DNA of 64,000 nt from NCBI GenBank assembly GCA_022496205.1, contig WTXD01000070.1:1-64000 (forward strand). The letters run 5' to 3'. Under the pieces are notes generated by a model that searched no databases, was not told the origin of the DNA, and worked only from the letters and a program-made list of their open reading frames with translations. The stretch comes from Gloeopeniophorella convolvens. Lineage: Eukaryota > Basidiomycota > Agaricomycetes > Russulales. Both the position numbers and the translations under genes were made by a program. Below are positions 1-10,787 of the stretch, piece by piece (position 1 is the first letter of the stretch; each line of letters begins with the position of its first letter).

Positions 1-56
1 CCTCCTCTCACCCCTCGTCTTCCCAATGGATCACACACACACAATACTGGCAGCTA

Positions 57-965
57 TCTTTGTAAAGTAAAACATGGTAATATTCATATTTTGGTCGTCA
101 TTTTCAGCATGAATTTTTGATACTATAGTAATGCTGATAATACAGCTATTATAGTAAAAACTTCTATAAAGTGCATACTACACTGCTAACATGATAGTGC
201 CTACTATAAACACTATTATAAATACAATAGTATACTATGTATTGTACTATCAGTATTAGTAAATACTATAGTATATATAGTCTTACTTAGAGTACTATAG
301 TAAATATTATAGTGTACTATATACAGTTCTACCAGCACTATAGTAATTACTATAGTATACTATACATGGGCATATCAACCCTATAGTAAATACTATAGTA
401 TAATATATATGGTTTTGTTAGCCCTACAGTAAAGATTATAGTATACTATGCATAGTTCTATTAGCTTTATAGTAAATACTATAGTATAATATATATGGTT
501 TCACCAGCACTATAGTGAATACTATACTATACTATACATAGTTCTATCAGCCCTGTAGTAAATACTATAGTATAACATACATGATTCTACCAGCACTATA
601 GTAAATACTATCCTATTCCAGGCTCTTCCAGATTCTTCTAGGCTCTTCTATAGCCCACCTTGAGTTCCAGTATCCACCTTAGTTCCACTTTCATGTGGGT
701 CACTAGTTATCACATGTTGCTGTGTTTATTACATGCAAACCACACTCTTTTTATGTATATAAGGGATGCTGTTTTTGCCCTTGTTGCCTCAGTCTGTTAA
801 CTTCACTGACTGAGGCAAGTACTTTACTTCTGGTACTTCTAGACTTGTGCTTACTTAGTTACTTTAGCTTTGCTCTTGCTTGCCTAGGTATTGCACCAAT
901 GATATAAAGTCTGTTGACTTCACTGACTGAGCTTTACTCTTGCTTGCCTAATTGGCACCCTGTTT
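57..965 (+). repeat. Left arm of the inverted-repeat element
   Basis: Outer half is AT-rich minisatellite, inner half is LTR-like sequence with a TATATAAG box near 757. A 61-codon frame at 722-907 recurs in the right arm at 1349-1534 only because the arms are inverted copies. It has no sign of being a gene. Confidence 0.8.
242..608. repeat. AT-rich minisatellite, left copy
   Basis: Degenerate units of roughly 60 bp built around the palindrome TACTATAGTA, alternating with short linkers such as GTTCTATCAGCCC and TTCTACCAGCAC. Confidence 0.8.
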
Positions 966-1236
966 CTACTATGCTTCAATAATATAAATAGACTCTTATA
1001 TATATAAAGATAGTGCTAAGACAAGTAGTCCTCAGACTATCCACTTGTGATATTTCTAATCTACTCAACTCATCATTCTTAGTATTCTACTAGTTGCCTT
1101 TGCTCTGCTATCTTTATTGGTCTACACTAGCTAGTAGATTCAAGGCCAACACCTATAATATCAGACCTTTAAAAGACTACTCTTTGTGCACCACCTCTGC
1201 TCCTCTATATACTAGTATTATAGAAGTAAGTTGTAA

Positions 1237-1275
1237 CAAGAGGCAATCAGCCTCTAGTGCATTGATAGAGAGCTA
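1237..1275 (+). repeat. Short relic matching repeats at 11.9 and 12.4 kb
   Basis: The spacer of the inverted-repeat element contains GAGGCAATCAGCCTCT followed by a GATAGAGAGCT-like string. The same order occurs at 12444 and, more diverged, at 11882. This ties the spacer to the debris downstream of the copia insertion. Confidence 0.5.
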
Positions 1276-1294
1276 TGTTAAAGCACAGCAAAAT

Positions 1295-2543
1295 AGGGTG
1301 CCAACTAGGCAAGCAAGAGTAAAGCTCAGTCAGTGAAGTCAACAGACTTTATATCATTGGTGCAATACCTAGGCAAGCAAGAGCAAAGCTAAAGTAACTA
1401 AGTAAGCACAAGTCTAGAAGTACCAGAAGTAAAGTACTTGCCTCAGTCAGTGAAGTTAACAGACTGAGGCAACAAGGGCAAAAACAGCATCCCTTATATA
1501 CATAAAAAGAGTGTGGTTTGCATGTAATAAACACAGCAACATGTGATAACTAGTGACCCACATGAAAGTGGAACTAAGGTGGATACTGGAACTCAAGGTG
1601 GGCTATAGAAGAGCCTAGAAGAATCTGGAAGAGCCTGGAATAGGATAGTATTTACTATAGTGCTGGTAGAATCATGTATGTTATACTATAGTATTTACTA
1701 CAGGGCTGATAGAACTATATATAGTATAGTATAGTATTTACTAGAGTACTAGTAGGACTATGTATAGTATAGTATAGTATTTACTATAGTACTGGTAGAA
1801 TTATGTATATTATACTATAGTATTCACTATAGGGCTGATAGAACCATATATAGTATACTATAATATTCATCATAAGGCTGACAAAACCATGTATAGTATA
1901 GTATAGTATTTACTATAGTACTGGTAGAATCATGTATATTATACTGTAGTATTTACTATAGGGCTGATAGGACCATGTATAGTATACTATAGTATTCATT
2001 AAAGGGCTGATAGAATCATGTATAATATACTGTAAGATTCATTGTAAGGCTAAGAATACTATGTATAGTATAGTATAGTATTCACTATAGTGCTGGTGAA
2101 ACCATATATATTATACTATAGTATTTACTATAAAGCTAATAGAACTATGCATAGTATACTATAATCTTTACTGTAGGGCTAACAAAACCATATATATTAT
2201 ACTATAGTATTTACTATAGGGCTGATATGCCCATGTATAGTATACTATAGTAATTACTATAGTGCTGGTAGAACTGTATATAGTACACTATAATATTTAC
2301 TATAGTACTCTAAGTAAGACTATATATACTATAGTATTTACTAATACTGATAGTACAATACATAGTATACTATTGTATTTATAATAGTGTTTATAGTAGG
2401 CACTATCATGTTAGCAGTGTAGTATGCACTTTATAGAAGTTTTTACTATAATAGCTGTATTATCAGCATTACTATAGTATCAAAAATTCATGCTGAAAAT
2501 GACGACCAAAATATGAATATTACCATGTTTTACTTTACAAAGA
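1295..2543 (-). repeat. Right arm of the inverted-repeat element
   Basis: Reverse-complement counterpart of 57-965, about 340 bp longer because the minisatellite portion has gained units (or the left arm has lost them). Arm length differing by repeat units argues against a simple hairpin assembly artefact. Confidence 0.8.
1640..2405. repeat. AT-rich minisatellite, right copy
   Basis: Same TACTATAGTA-centred units as the left arm in inverted orientation, with roughly twice as many units. Strong hairpin potential. Confidence 0.8.
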
Positions 2544-2573
2544 AGATCACCAGGGCTCACACACACCAGCCTA

Positions 2574-4092
2574 ATGAGCTCTGGGCTCATCGACATCACC
2601 GAGCCTTCGGGCTCTCAGCCTTCCCAATCCCCTGTCGTGACGACGGGGTTTACCGCGGCGGCGCCAAGTGCGACGCCGCACAGTGCCATGCTGTGGCACT
2701 ACAACACCATGGGCGAGGTCATCGCACACAACCCCGACGAGTGTGGCGTGTGTAACATGTTCACGTCTCATTACTTCGCCTCAGTCATGAGGTGCGACAC
2801 TTCTCTCCTAACCGCGTTGGAGACGCGGAATTCTCATATCGGTGGGCTGCTGGCCGCCGATGTTGCGAGACTCCAGCAGAAGCTCACCATGGATCGCGCC
2901 TTACGCAACAAGCTTCGTATCGAGCTCAATTAAAACCTAAGCGGCGCGCGACCAGGGCATGGCTGAACTTGACACGCAGCGTCGCTGTGAATAGGACTGG
3001 CACGCTGAGGCCATGCAGAAGCTCCGTGAGGTCACAGAGGAGCGCGACAATGCGCATGCCTCCGTGATGCAAGCTCGTAGCGCCAAGAGCAATGTGCACC
3101 AGGACCTGGACGATGCCCAAGACGAAGTCGAACGCCTCCATGGTGAACTTGAGGAGGCACGCCATTGGCGGTCCCGATCCTGCTCCCGCTCCTATAGTAC
3201 ACGCAGTCCAAGACGGCACAAAGTCAGGCGCACAGACTCCCCGGACTCGACACTGATGGTGCTGTCCGGGGCCGAATACGAGGACCTGTATGGGGGCCCC
3301 TCGTCTTTGTCGCACCACGCCCCTGTTGTGGCCATGCCACCATCAAACCCTGTACCTGTGGCGAACCCACAGGATGATGCCATGCCCATCCTCGACCCAG
3401 CGACTTTCATGGTCGCTGACTCCGACCCCGACTCACCAACGGTGGGCTCCTTACTGGGGCGGCTTGCGGAGCCGCCTATTCCTGGGCTGCAGGCCCGTAT
3501 GACCACCGCGCCGCCGATGACCTCGGCGGTGCCTATTCTTTGTCGGCTCACACCAATGTCACTGTTCATTCAGATCGCGAAGATCTACTGCCTGCTGCTA
3601 TGCTTCTGGTATGGCGCGGGCAACGAGCTACTATTTGCCAACAGATCCGCTCCGGAGAACAATGATGGGACTATCGACGTGTCATGTTTCTCGCATGCTG
3701 TGCTTGTGATGCCCCGTACGGGCGAGCCGGATGAACGGGGTGTGCGGTGCACCACCACCCTCGTGCCGATGGAGCAGATTGTGGGGGGAAACTCCCACAT
3801 CAATAGGGCGCTAAGGCTGCCCTTAGCACTGGGGGCTTTGCCTCCAGGGGGGAAGGACGGTGTCCTGATCGCACCGAACGATCCGTCCACCTCGGCAGAG
3901 GTGGATAAATTATTCCAACGTGCATGCCATGATAGCGCGGCACGCGCTCGACTGCACAATTACATCAAGCGTGTGCAGTTCACCCCACCTGAGATCAGGC
4001 AGGATCCTCATCACGACGTGCCTGCTAGATGGCAGACATTCGAGTACTCGAATGAGACGGAGCTGGCACCACCCAACGAGCTGGGACCTAGG
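2574..4092 (+). pseudogene. Decayed hypothetical gene, upstream part (coiled coil, SR-rich), split by copia insertion
   Basis: I do not recognise the family. A first frame (2574-2933) encodes a 119-residue piece with a helical end rich in Leu, Gln and Arg. The sequence then shifts frame and passes a TAG at 2992. From 3013 it runs open with a Glu/Asp-rich coiled-coil start, an Arg-Ser patch (RSRSCSRSYSTRS) and a Pro-rich middle. This frame leads straight into the copia insertion: the codons ending LGPR at 4092 resume at 10036 once one CTAGG copy is removed. The frameshift, the in-frame stop and the insertion together make it a pseudogene. It may have been a multicopy or transposon-borne gene. 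Confidence 0.6.
4088..4092. repeat. Target site duplication, left copy (CTAGG)
   Basis: Five-base direct repeat immediately outside the LTR, identical to 10036-10040. Five bases is the usual size for Ty1/copia integration. Confidence 0.95.
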
Positions 4093-4460
4093 TGTTGAAG
4101 CGCAGCAGAGGGTGGAGTGACAACTGAAGGACACAGAGTGACGCTCAGTCAGAGAAGGTCAAAAGACTGAGGCTACAGAGGCAAAGAAAGAGGTCCTTAT
4201 ATACAGTAAGGAGCGTCAGATAGCATGTGATAAACACTGCTTAGAAAGCCTAGGAGACCCACATGAAACGGAGTAAGAGTGGGTACCGGAGTACAAGGTG
4301 GGTCATGGAATGCCCTAGAAGAGTCCAGAACATGGAAACGAATGTGGGGCTGAGCACAGCCTTAAGTCTAGAACATTATGTACACAAGATAAGATAGTCC
4401 TTGATCATTAGGTCCATATCTAATCTAATCAGAGCCGCCAGGACACTGTCCGTCTCAACA
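4093..4460 (-). repeat. 3' LTR of copia element
   Basis: 368 bp, TGTTGA at one end and TCAACA at the other. A TATATAAGG box lies on the minus strand near 4195-4203, the likely promoter copy. It differs from the other LTR near 4436 and 4451. Confidence 0.95.
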
Positions 4461-4470
4461 TCCCCCTGTG
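4461..4470 (-). other. Polypurine tract
   Basis: On the minus strand CACAGGGGGA lies directly before the 3' LTR, the position and composition of a plus-strand primer. Confidence 0.75.
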
Positions 4471-4483
4471 ATCAAGACATCCA

Positions 4484-7400
4484 TCATCCTACTAAACCCA
4501 TTTGCCCAGAGAGCAGGGAGTGGCGCGATTTGGCAAGTGATTTTGTTAAGCCATCTGCTACCATGTCCTCTGTTTTGGTGCGAACCAGATCTACGACGTT
4601 GTTTTGAACATACTCGCGGATCTTGTGGTGCTTTAGCTGGATATGTTTGGATCTCCTGCCAGTAACTGGATTGCTGGCGAGGTCAACTGAACCTTTGTTG
4701 TCGCCGTGCAACAGGATTGGATCTTCAACATTGTATCCTAGCTCAGAGTAAAAGCTCTAATACCACGCGGCTTGGTTGCCAGCGTCGGTTAAGGCCATGT
4801 ACTCGGCTTCAGTGGTGCTGAGGGCGATGGTCTTTTGCTTGCGCGAGGACCAAGAGATTGCGCCTTCTGCTAGAAGGAATACGTAGCCAGAAGTGGAACG
4901 ATAGTCGTCTGGGTTGTCTCCCCAGCTTGAGTCGGAGTAACCATAAAGTCCGACCCCATTGGCCCCATCATAGCGGATGCGATAGTTAATAGTCCCCTTG
5001 AGGTATTTGAGGACATATTTTGCAAGGCTTAGATGTTTTGGTGAGGGATTTGCTGCGTACTGGGCAAGGCGTCCCACAGCAAAGGAAATGTCCGGTCTAG
5101 TGCCAAGGTTTGCATAGAGCAAACTTCCGATGAGAGATTGATAGTACTGTCTCTCTTCAGCGGATGCCTCCTTATCTGATTTGACAAGGTGCACTTCGGC
5201 GCCGGCAGGAAGGGGGGTGAGGTTAGGATCGGCACCATCCAGCTTAAATTGCTTCAGCTTGTGGAGGATATATCCAGACTGGTCAATCTCTAGGCGGCGT
5301 AAGGGTCGATCGCGAGTGATGCGAACCCCGAGGTAGGACTGGATTTCTCCAAGATCCGTCATCTCATAGCGCGCACTAAGAGCAGTCTTGATGCGAGTAA
5401 CCTCAGATAGGGAGTTCCCCATCAGTGTGATGTCGTCAACGTATAGAATAATGATGATTTTTATATCCCCCCCACGTTGAAGATACACATAGATCCCAGC
5501 ATCTGAGACCGTGCGCGTGAAGCCGAGTTCCTCAAGAACTCCATGGAATTGCAAGTTCCATGCGCGTGAAGCTTGTTTGAGACCGTATATTGCCTTTTTA
5601 AGGCGGCAGACCTTGTTCTCCTGGCCTGGTACTGCGAAACCTTGTGGTTGCTCCATATAGATTTCTTCATCCAGGTTGCCATGAAGGAACGCCGACTTGA
5701 CGTCCATCTGGTGGATTTCCCAATCCTCTAGCGCAGCTAACGCTAGCAAGAGTCGTAGTGACTCAAATCTGGCAACTGGAGAGAAGGTTTTGTCGTAGTC
5801 TATCCCGGGACTTGTGTAAAGCCCTTTGCCACCAACCGAGCTCGAAAGCGTCCATCTGCTTTGAGCTTGAAAACCCATTTGGATTTTACAGCTTTGCGAC
5901 CTGCAGGGAGATCCATTAACTCCCATGTGCCGTTCTTGGCAAGAGCGTCCATTTCATATTGGCACGCTTCAGTCCATTCCTCCACGTTTTCAGACCGCAT
6001 TGCCTCTTTGTAAGTGGCAGGATCTTCACCAATTGCAGCTGCAAGTAGCTCTGCAATTCCCAGACGTCCAGACCGGAATTCAGCATTATCTCCAGAGTAG
6101 TACTTGGGGTTAGGACGATGCGGGCGCGTAGTGCGCCGCACAGGCCGAGCCTCATCCATTTCCCTAAGTAGCCGGCTACGCTGCTCGGCATTCCCCCGCA
6201 TTTGCTCAGGAGTTGGGCAGGGTGGATCTACTACTGGTGGCTGAATTATAGGTTCCAGTCTCTCCATATGTGGAGATACCACGGCTGGCCGGTGAACTGG
6301 CCGTGTGGTGCGTCTTTGAGGGGTCTGAGGGACCGGTGTTTGTCTGAATAGAGGTGGAGGGGTGACAGGTCGCTGTACAATGAAGGGGTTTTCTTCCTGT
6401 TTTTCTTCCTTTGCAGGCGGATTAGGCGGCGCAGGAGAGGGAACAGGAGGTGGTGGAGGCGGTGGATTCGCCGGTGGGATAGCAAGTTGTACCGTTGGCA
6501 CTGGTAAGACAACTGGGGCTGGTTGGAGAACAGTAGAGGACGGCTCAGGCCTCTGCTTAGATGGGAATGTGCTCTCATCAAAGGTCACATCGCGGGACAC
6601 TTCAATAGAGTGAGTACGTCCATTCCATAGTCGGTAGCCCTTAGAACCCGACTCGTACCCAACAAACGTGGTCTCAATCGCCTTAGCGTCGAGTTTCCTA
6701 CGCTTGTCACTAGGCACATGTTTATATGCCAAGCATCCGAAGACACGAAAGTAAGAGACATCAGGAGTGTGACCAGCACTCCAGCGCTCAATGGGTGTAC
6801 ACCACTCAAGCGTTCTGGTAGGGGTACGGTTATAGACATGCACAGCAGCGCCTACCGCTAATTCCCAGAAGCCGAAAGACAGTCCAGCATGATGTAGCAT
6901 AGACAGTGCCTTGTCCATAATGGTGCGGTTAAACCGCTCGGCTTTACCATTCTGCTGAGGCGACCCTGGCATCGTGGTATGATGCTCAATTCCCTTCTCC
7001 GTGAGGATCTCCTTGACAGTGCCCGACAGGTACTCGCCACCTCGGTCTGAATGCAGAGCCTTTAGTGGTTGGGCGGTTTGTGTTTCCGCCCATGCTAGGA
7101 ACTTCCTGAAGGCTGCAGCAAACTGATCCTTGGTTTTAAGGTAAAAGACGACTGCATGACGCGAGTAGTCGTCTATGAAAGTGGCTGTGTACCGGGCACC
7201 TTGGATGGAGTCCTTCTGCATAGGCCCCGCAAGATCGCTGTGAACGATTTCTAGAATGCGAGAGGCCTTTTTGGAGGAGTGGGGGAAGGGAAGTCGTGTG
7301 CTCTTGCCGAATTCACAAGCCGGACAAGGAGCAGAGGGCACGACTGAGCTATCAAGTGCAAGACCCTTGACAGAGTCTGCATGGCGCTTTAGGGTTTCAT

Positions 7401-8034
7401 ATGATACATGACCCATGCGCTGATGCCAGAGGTCCAAAGTGAGGGCAGTGGACCCAACATGTGCATTGAGGGACTGTACTGAGGCGTCTAACCAGTAAAG
7501 GTTGCCTTCTAAGTAGCCCGTTGCAACATGACTCTGGTTGACAGAGATTTTAAAGGAGCGTTCCTCAAACGTGACAGTGGCCCCTTTCTGTGCTAGAGCA
7601 CGCGTAGATATAAAGCGTGTCTTGACATTTGGAATATGCAGCACATTATTGAGGGTTATCACGGAGTTCTGCCCTGTTTTGAAGACGACGGTGCCAACAC
7701 CACATTGCTCGACTGTAGAGTTGTCTCCCAGGCTTATACTGCCTTTGGTGAGGGAGTAGTCTGTGAAGTCGGAGCGATAGGGAGTGATATGGTGTGTTGC
7801 GCCAGAGTCCATCATCCAGCGGGATCGCACAGAGGCATAAAGGGAAACGCGCAGTTGATTGTCCACCTCCTGAATAGTGGCGGTGGTAGGTACTAATACA
7901 TGCGCGTTGGCGGACTTGTTACTGTCCGCCACCTTGTTGCCCTTGGCATCCACCTTTCCATCCTCAATGTCCTTCTTCAGCTTGCGGCAATCAGGGCGGA
8001 TGTGACCTTTTTTCTTGCAGTAGTGGCAAGTCAC
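4484..8034 (-). pseudogene. copia pol: protease, integrase, RT, RNase H, with two breaks
   Basis: Sense order: CCHC knuckle (CHYCKKKGHIRPDC), protease DSGATHH, GAG-pre-integrase HHCC region (LWHQRMGHV, CPACEFGK), integrase catalytic core (HSDLAG, LHSDRGGEY, NGKAERFNR), a Pro-rich linker, and reverse transcriptase (AFLHGNLDEEIY, then YVDD near 5430). RNase H follows (YSDSSWGD, STTEAEYMAL, HGDNKGS). One base is missing near 5806 after GFTQVPG, so the RT frame starts again as GIDYDKTFSP. A TAG at 4757-4759 follows AAWY, and the same frame continues to 4484. Everything else aligns with intact copia polyproteins as I know them. Confidence 0.9.
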
Positions 8035-8777
8035 ATCCTTTTTCTTGGGTTTGTCACCCTTGCCTTGATGGGCGCCCTGGCCGCGTTGAGAGAGCCATTG
8101 GACTGATGGCGCGTTTCCTCATTGAGGATTGTTTGCGCGATGTTGTCGTGCTCCAGCTTTGAGGGTAAGCTGGCAGCGAGGATGGTGGAGGCCACCGTGT
8201 CGTATGACGCCGGCATGGCCTGGAGGAGGATGAGGCAGAACTGGAGGTCAGAGACCCCCATGCCCGCAGAGGTGAGGTTGTTCCTCAGCGCGTTCAGCTC
8301 ATTGAGCTGAGGTGTCATTGGCTTGGAGTCGTCCAGCCGCGCTTGGGTCAAGCTGACCCAGTTGTTGAAGGCCGTAGTGGCCCCAACGCCCGCATAGGTT
8401 TCCCTAAGCTTGCCCCACTTGTGAGCCACTGTAGGGTAAGTGGCGTCGCTCTCAATGGAGCTCCAGATGGTGTAGGCCATGTGGGACATAAAGTATCCCT
8501 TCATGACGCCTTGGGCCGTGTCCCAGTCTTCTTGGGTGGCATGGGACGGCATTTCTTTGAGCTCCAAGAGCCCACCAAGGTTGGCCATCATGAGGAGGCC
8601 TTTGAACGAGGTAGACCACTCGTTCCAGTTGGAGCCCTCAAATTTGTTGCCTGGATTAGGCGTGAGCTTCATGTCCTTGAGGTTAAGTTTCAAGGACGAG
8701 GTGGAGGCAGGAAGGGATGCAGTTGGTGGCGGCGACTGCGCAGGGAGAAAAGCGGATGGAGAGGGAGGTGTCGACAT
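8031..8777 (-). pseudogene. copia gag, frameshifted before the zinc knuckle
   Basis: The 248-residue frame starts MSTPPSPSAF and carries a UBN2/gag-like helical region (FEGSNWNEWSTSF, AYTIWSSIESD, LTSAGMGVSDLQFCLILLQ). Near 8090-8100 the sense strand reads GGCTCTCTCAAC. Removing two bases (one CT) would join it to the frame that continues GQGAHQGKGDKPKKK into the CCHC knuckle. As it stands the frame ends at a TGA (8031). A slipped CT dinucleotide is the simplest explanation. A programmed shift is less likely because copia elements usually use one frame. Confidence 0.85.
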
Positions 8778-9651
8778 GTTGTCAAAAGTGCGATGGTAAG
8801 GTCTGTTGCCGAGGAGCAGTCAGCAACAGTGCTGGTGCAGAGAAGATATGGATGCCTCCTGCGCATGTGAACTTGTGCCACTGATCATAATGACCAGTCC
8901 TCAGAGCCCATGATGTGCGACTTTGTAATGTACTTTGTAAGGTAATCCACTGTAGAGATGAGCCACCCGGCACGACCATAGAGACGGCATTGAAATAGCC
9001 CATCTATGCGCTTTGGGGGAGTCTCTACTTAAGGCCTAGATGATTGGGCCAGTGGATAAGGGGGTCCAATTTGTTCTACATGCATGGCGCTCTGTTTCCC
9101 AATGGTCAAAGACCTGGTACTGACGCTGGTTCATGCAGAGGTGAACTGTGAGGCTCATCCCTATGTACTACTGTATAGTAGGGTAGCGCAGTTGTAACAG
9201 GCGCAAGGTCTAGGGTGGTGTTCCCCGCCTTGTTATACACCAAAACCGCTCCCACTTAAGGGCAGACGGCCAACCGTTCACTAGCCAAAAAGCATCACAA
9301 GGGGCTTCCCCCCTGCTTGCCTAAGGGGCCATAAGGGCCGCTCTTCTGGCTCCACACACAGCGGCTGACTACTGCACGCTGGTGGGTTTCCCCAGGAACA
9401 TGTATAGTAGTGTATAGTAAAAGTACTGTAGTGCGCACTGTGGGGTGAGGAAGCTCACTGTGGTTCTGCGTCGCCACGCTCCGTCCCACAGCTTGCAGGA
9501 AGTCTGGTTAAGACCCAAGTGCTATGCACAATCCCATGGCCTAGCCAGGGAAGGAGGAAGGATAGAATGGAACAGAGGCTCGCCTTGTTGGGAGAGAAGA
9601 TGCGTTGTCTTGTCAAGGGAGCTTGTGTAAATCTTCAGTGCAAGGTATCTA
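8778..9651 (-). other. copia untranslated leader
   Basis: About 870 bp between the primer site and gag, unusually long for a copia leader. No conserved frame is visible. It may hold packaging signals. Confidence 0.55.
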
Positions 9652-9667
9652 GGCAGGGCCCATAACC
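9652..9667 (-). other. Primer binding site, half-tRNA-iMet type
   Basis: Immediately inside the 5' LTR the minus strand reads GGTTATGGGCCCTGCC. This is complementary to an initiator tRNA-Met anticodon-stem sequence ending CCCAUAACC, not to a tRNA 3' end. Drosophila copia and several fungal elements prime this way from a cleaved 5' half of tRNA-iMet. The inference rests on sequence complementarity only. Confidence 0.75.
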
Positions 9668-10035
9668 TGTTGAAGCGCAGCAGAGGGTGGAGTGACAACT
9701 GAAGGACACAGAGTGACGCTCAGTCAGAGAAGGTCAAAAGACTGAGGCTACAGAGGCAAAGAAAGAGGTCCTTATATACAGTAAGGAGCGTCAGATAGCA
9801 TGTGATAAACACTGCTTAGAAAGCCTAGGAGACCCACATGAAACGGAGTAAGAGTGGGTACCGGAGTACAAGGTGGGTCATGGAATGCCCTAGAAGAGTC
9901 CAGAACATGGAAACGAATGTGGGGCTGAGCACAGCCTTAAGTCTAGAACATTATGTACACAAGATAAGATAGTCCTTGATCATTAGGTCCATATCTAATC
10001 TAATCAGAGCCACCAGGACACTGTCCATCTCAACA
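9668..10035 (-). repeat. 5' LTR of copia element
   Basis: 368 bp, the promoter-bearing LTR for the minus-strand element, with TATATAAGG near 9771-9779. It is followed in the sense direction by the primer binding site. Confidence 0.95.
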
Positions 10036-10040
10036 CTAGG
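10036..10040. repeat. Target site duplication, right copy (CTAGG)
   Basis: Partner of 4088-4092. Removing the element with one copy restores the host reading frame. Confidence 0.95.
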
Positions 10041-10787
10041 GTGCCGACCAAAGCGGGCAAAGCGGTGGTCCCCCTCAGTGAACCATTATACAAAGCTGAG
10101 GTATCCCAGTGGAAAGCGTGGTTGAAGATCTCGCATCTCAACTCGGAAAGGAGGACGAAAAAGGGCGTGCCCCTTTGGGTGTTCTATGGCATCCCGAGGC
10201 ACAACAATGGGTACCAGATGCTACACATCAAGATGTGGCGTGAGCTACGCGGGATGATACCTGAAGACCCCAAGACCATGCCCAAGCTCAAGGGCCCGTT
10301 CGCATGGCTCACCGCCATCCTACTCTGCATACCGGGATGGTATGGCGAGTTCCTCACTGCCCATGGCATCACCATCACACCGTTGGGCACTCGAACTGAG
10401 TACATGGTTGAAGTCTTCAGGGATCCCCAGGACTTGACTATGACTCAAGTTGCGCGGTTCCTGGCACACAATGGCATCACCATAGCACGAGCTGAGCGTT
10501 AGTGGGCGTGGGCGGCAGCCTACATCGACATGTACATTAAGGGGAGCCCGAACGGCCCCCACATCGACCTCATGCATTCCGCACAGGACAAGGATCATTC
10601 CCTCATACTCACCCACATGCAGCCAAAGATGCCCGGTCGCTATGATCCACCACCCTTGCCTGACCCTACTCCTGCACCCCCGGTTGATGCGTCGACCTTC
10701 GGCCCCATGGATGAGAACACCGTGGCTCTGGACGATGATAAACCTTTTCCCGGGATCGAGGACGAGGCTGGTCCAGCGGGCATGTGA
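10036..10787 (+). pseudogene. Decayed hypothetical gene, downstream part
   Basis: Continuation of the frame interrupted at 4092. The region 10036-10502 is open and Trp-rich (VSQWKAWLKI, GIPRHNNGYQ). A single TAG at 10500-10502 breaks it. The same frame then continues through 10787 with a Pro-rich acidic tail (PPPLPDPTPAPP). Apart from that stop the frame looks coding, so the decay appears modest. No known domain was recognised. Confidence 0.6.

Larger units (their letters stand above)
57..2543. mobile_element. Inverted-repeat (foldback-like) element with LTR-derived arms
   Basis: The sequence from 57 reappears as its reverse complement ending at 2543. The outer ends (CTTTGTAAAGTAAAACATGG and its complement) are perfect. 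The arms span about 57-965 and 1295-2543 around a 330-bp spacer, and the right arm is longer because it has more AT-rich repeat units. The inner part of each arm (about 610-960 and 1300-1640) resembles the LTR of the copia element at 4093-10035, in the order TTCTAGG, CCCACCTTG, TTTCATGTGGGTC, TATATAAGG, CCTCAGTCT, CTGACTGAG. I see no transposase gene and no clear target duplication. It looks like a non-autonomous element or two LTR relics head to head. Confidence 0.75.
4093..10035 (-). mobile_element. Ty1/copia LTR retrotransposon, full length, inactive
   Basis: The element is 5,943 bp, lies on the minus strand, and is bounded by 368-bp LTRs that begin TGTTGA and end TCAACA. CTAGG is duplicated at 4088-4092 and 10036-10040. 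Domain order in the sense direction is gag, zinc knuckle, protease, integrase, reverse transcriptase, RNase H, which defines the copia superfamily. Comparison over the last part of the LTRs shows two differences, both CpG to CpA-type changes near 4436 and 4451, so insertion looks recent. Coding lesions are a CT gain in gag, a one-base loss in RT and a TAG in RNase H, so it cannot act on its own as assembled. Confidence 0.95.

Noticed and set aside
722..907. 61-codon frame repeated at 1349-1534
   Set aside because: It is duplicated only because the arms of the inverted-repeat element are complementary. It overlaps an LTR-like TATA region.
8031..8105. Programmed ribosomal frameshift between gag and pol
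   Set aside because: There is no slippery heptamer and a CT dinucleotide gain explains the shift. Two other plain mutations occur in the same element.
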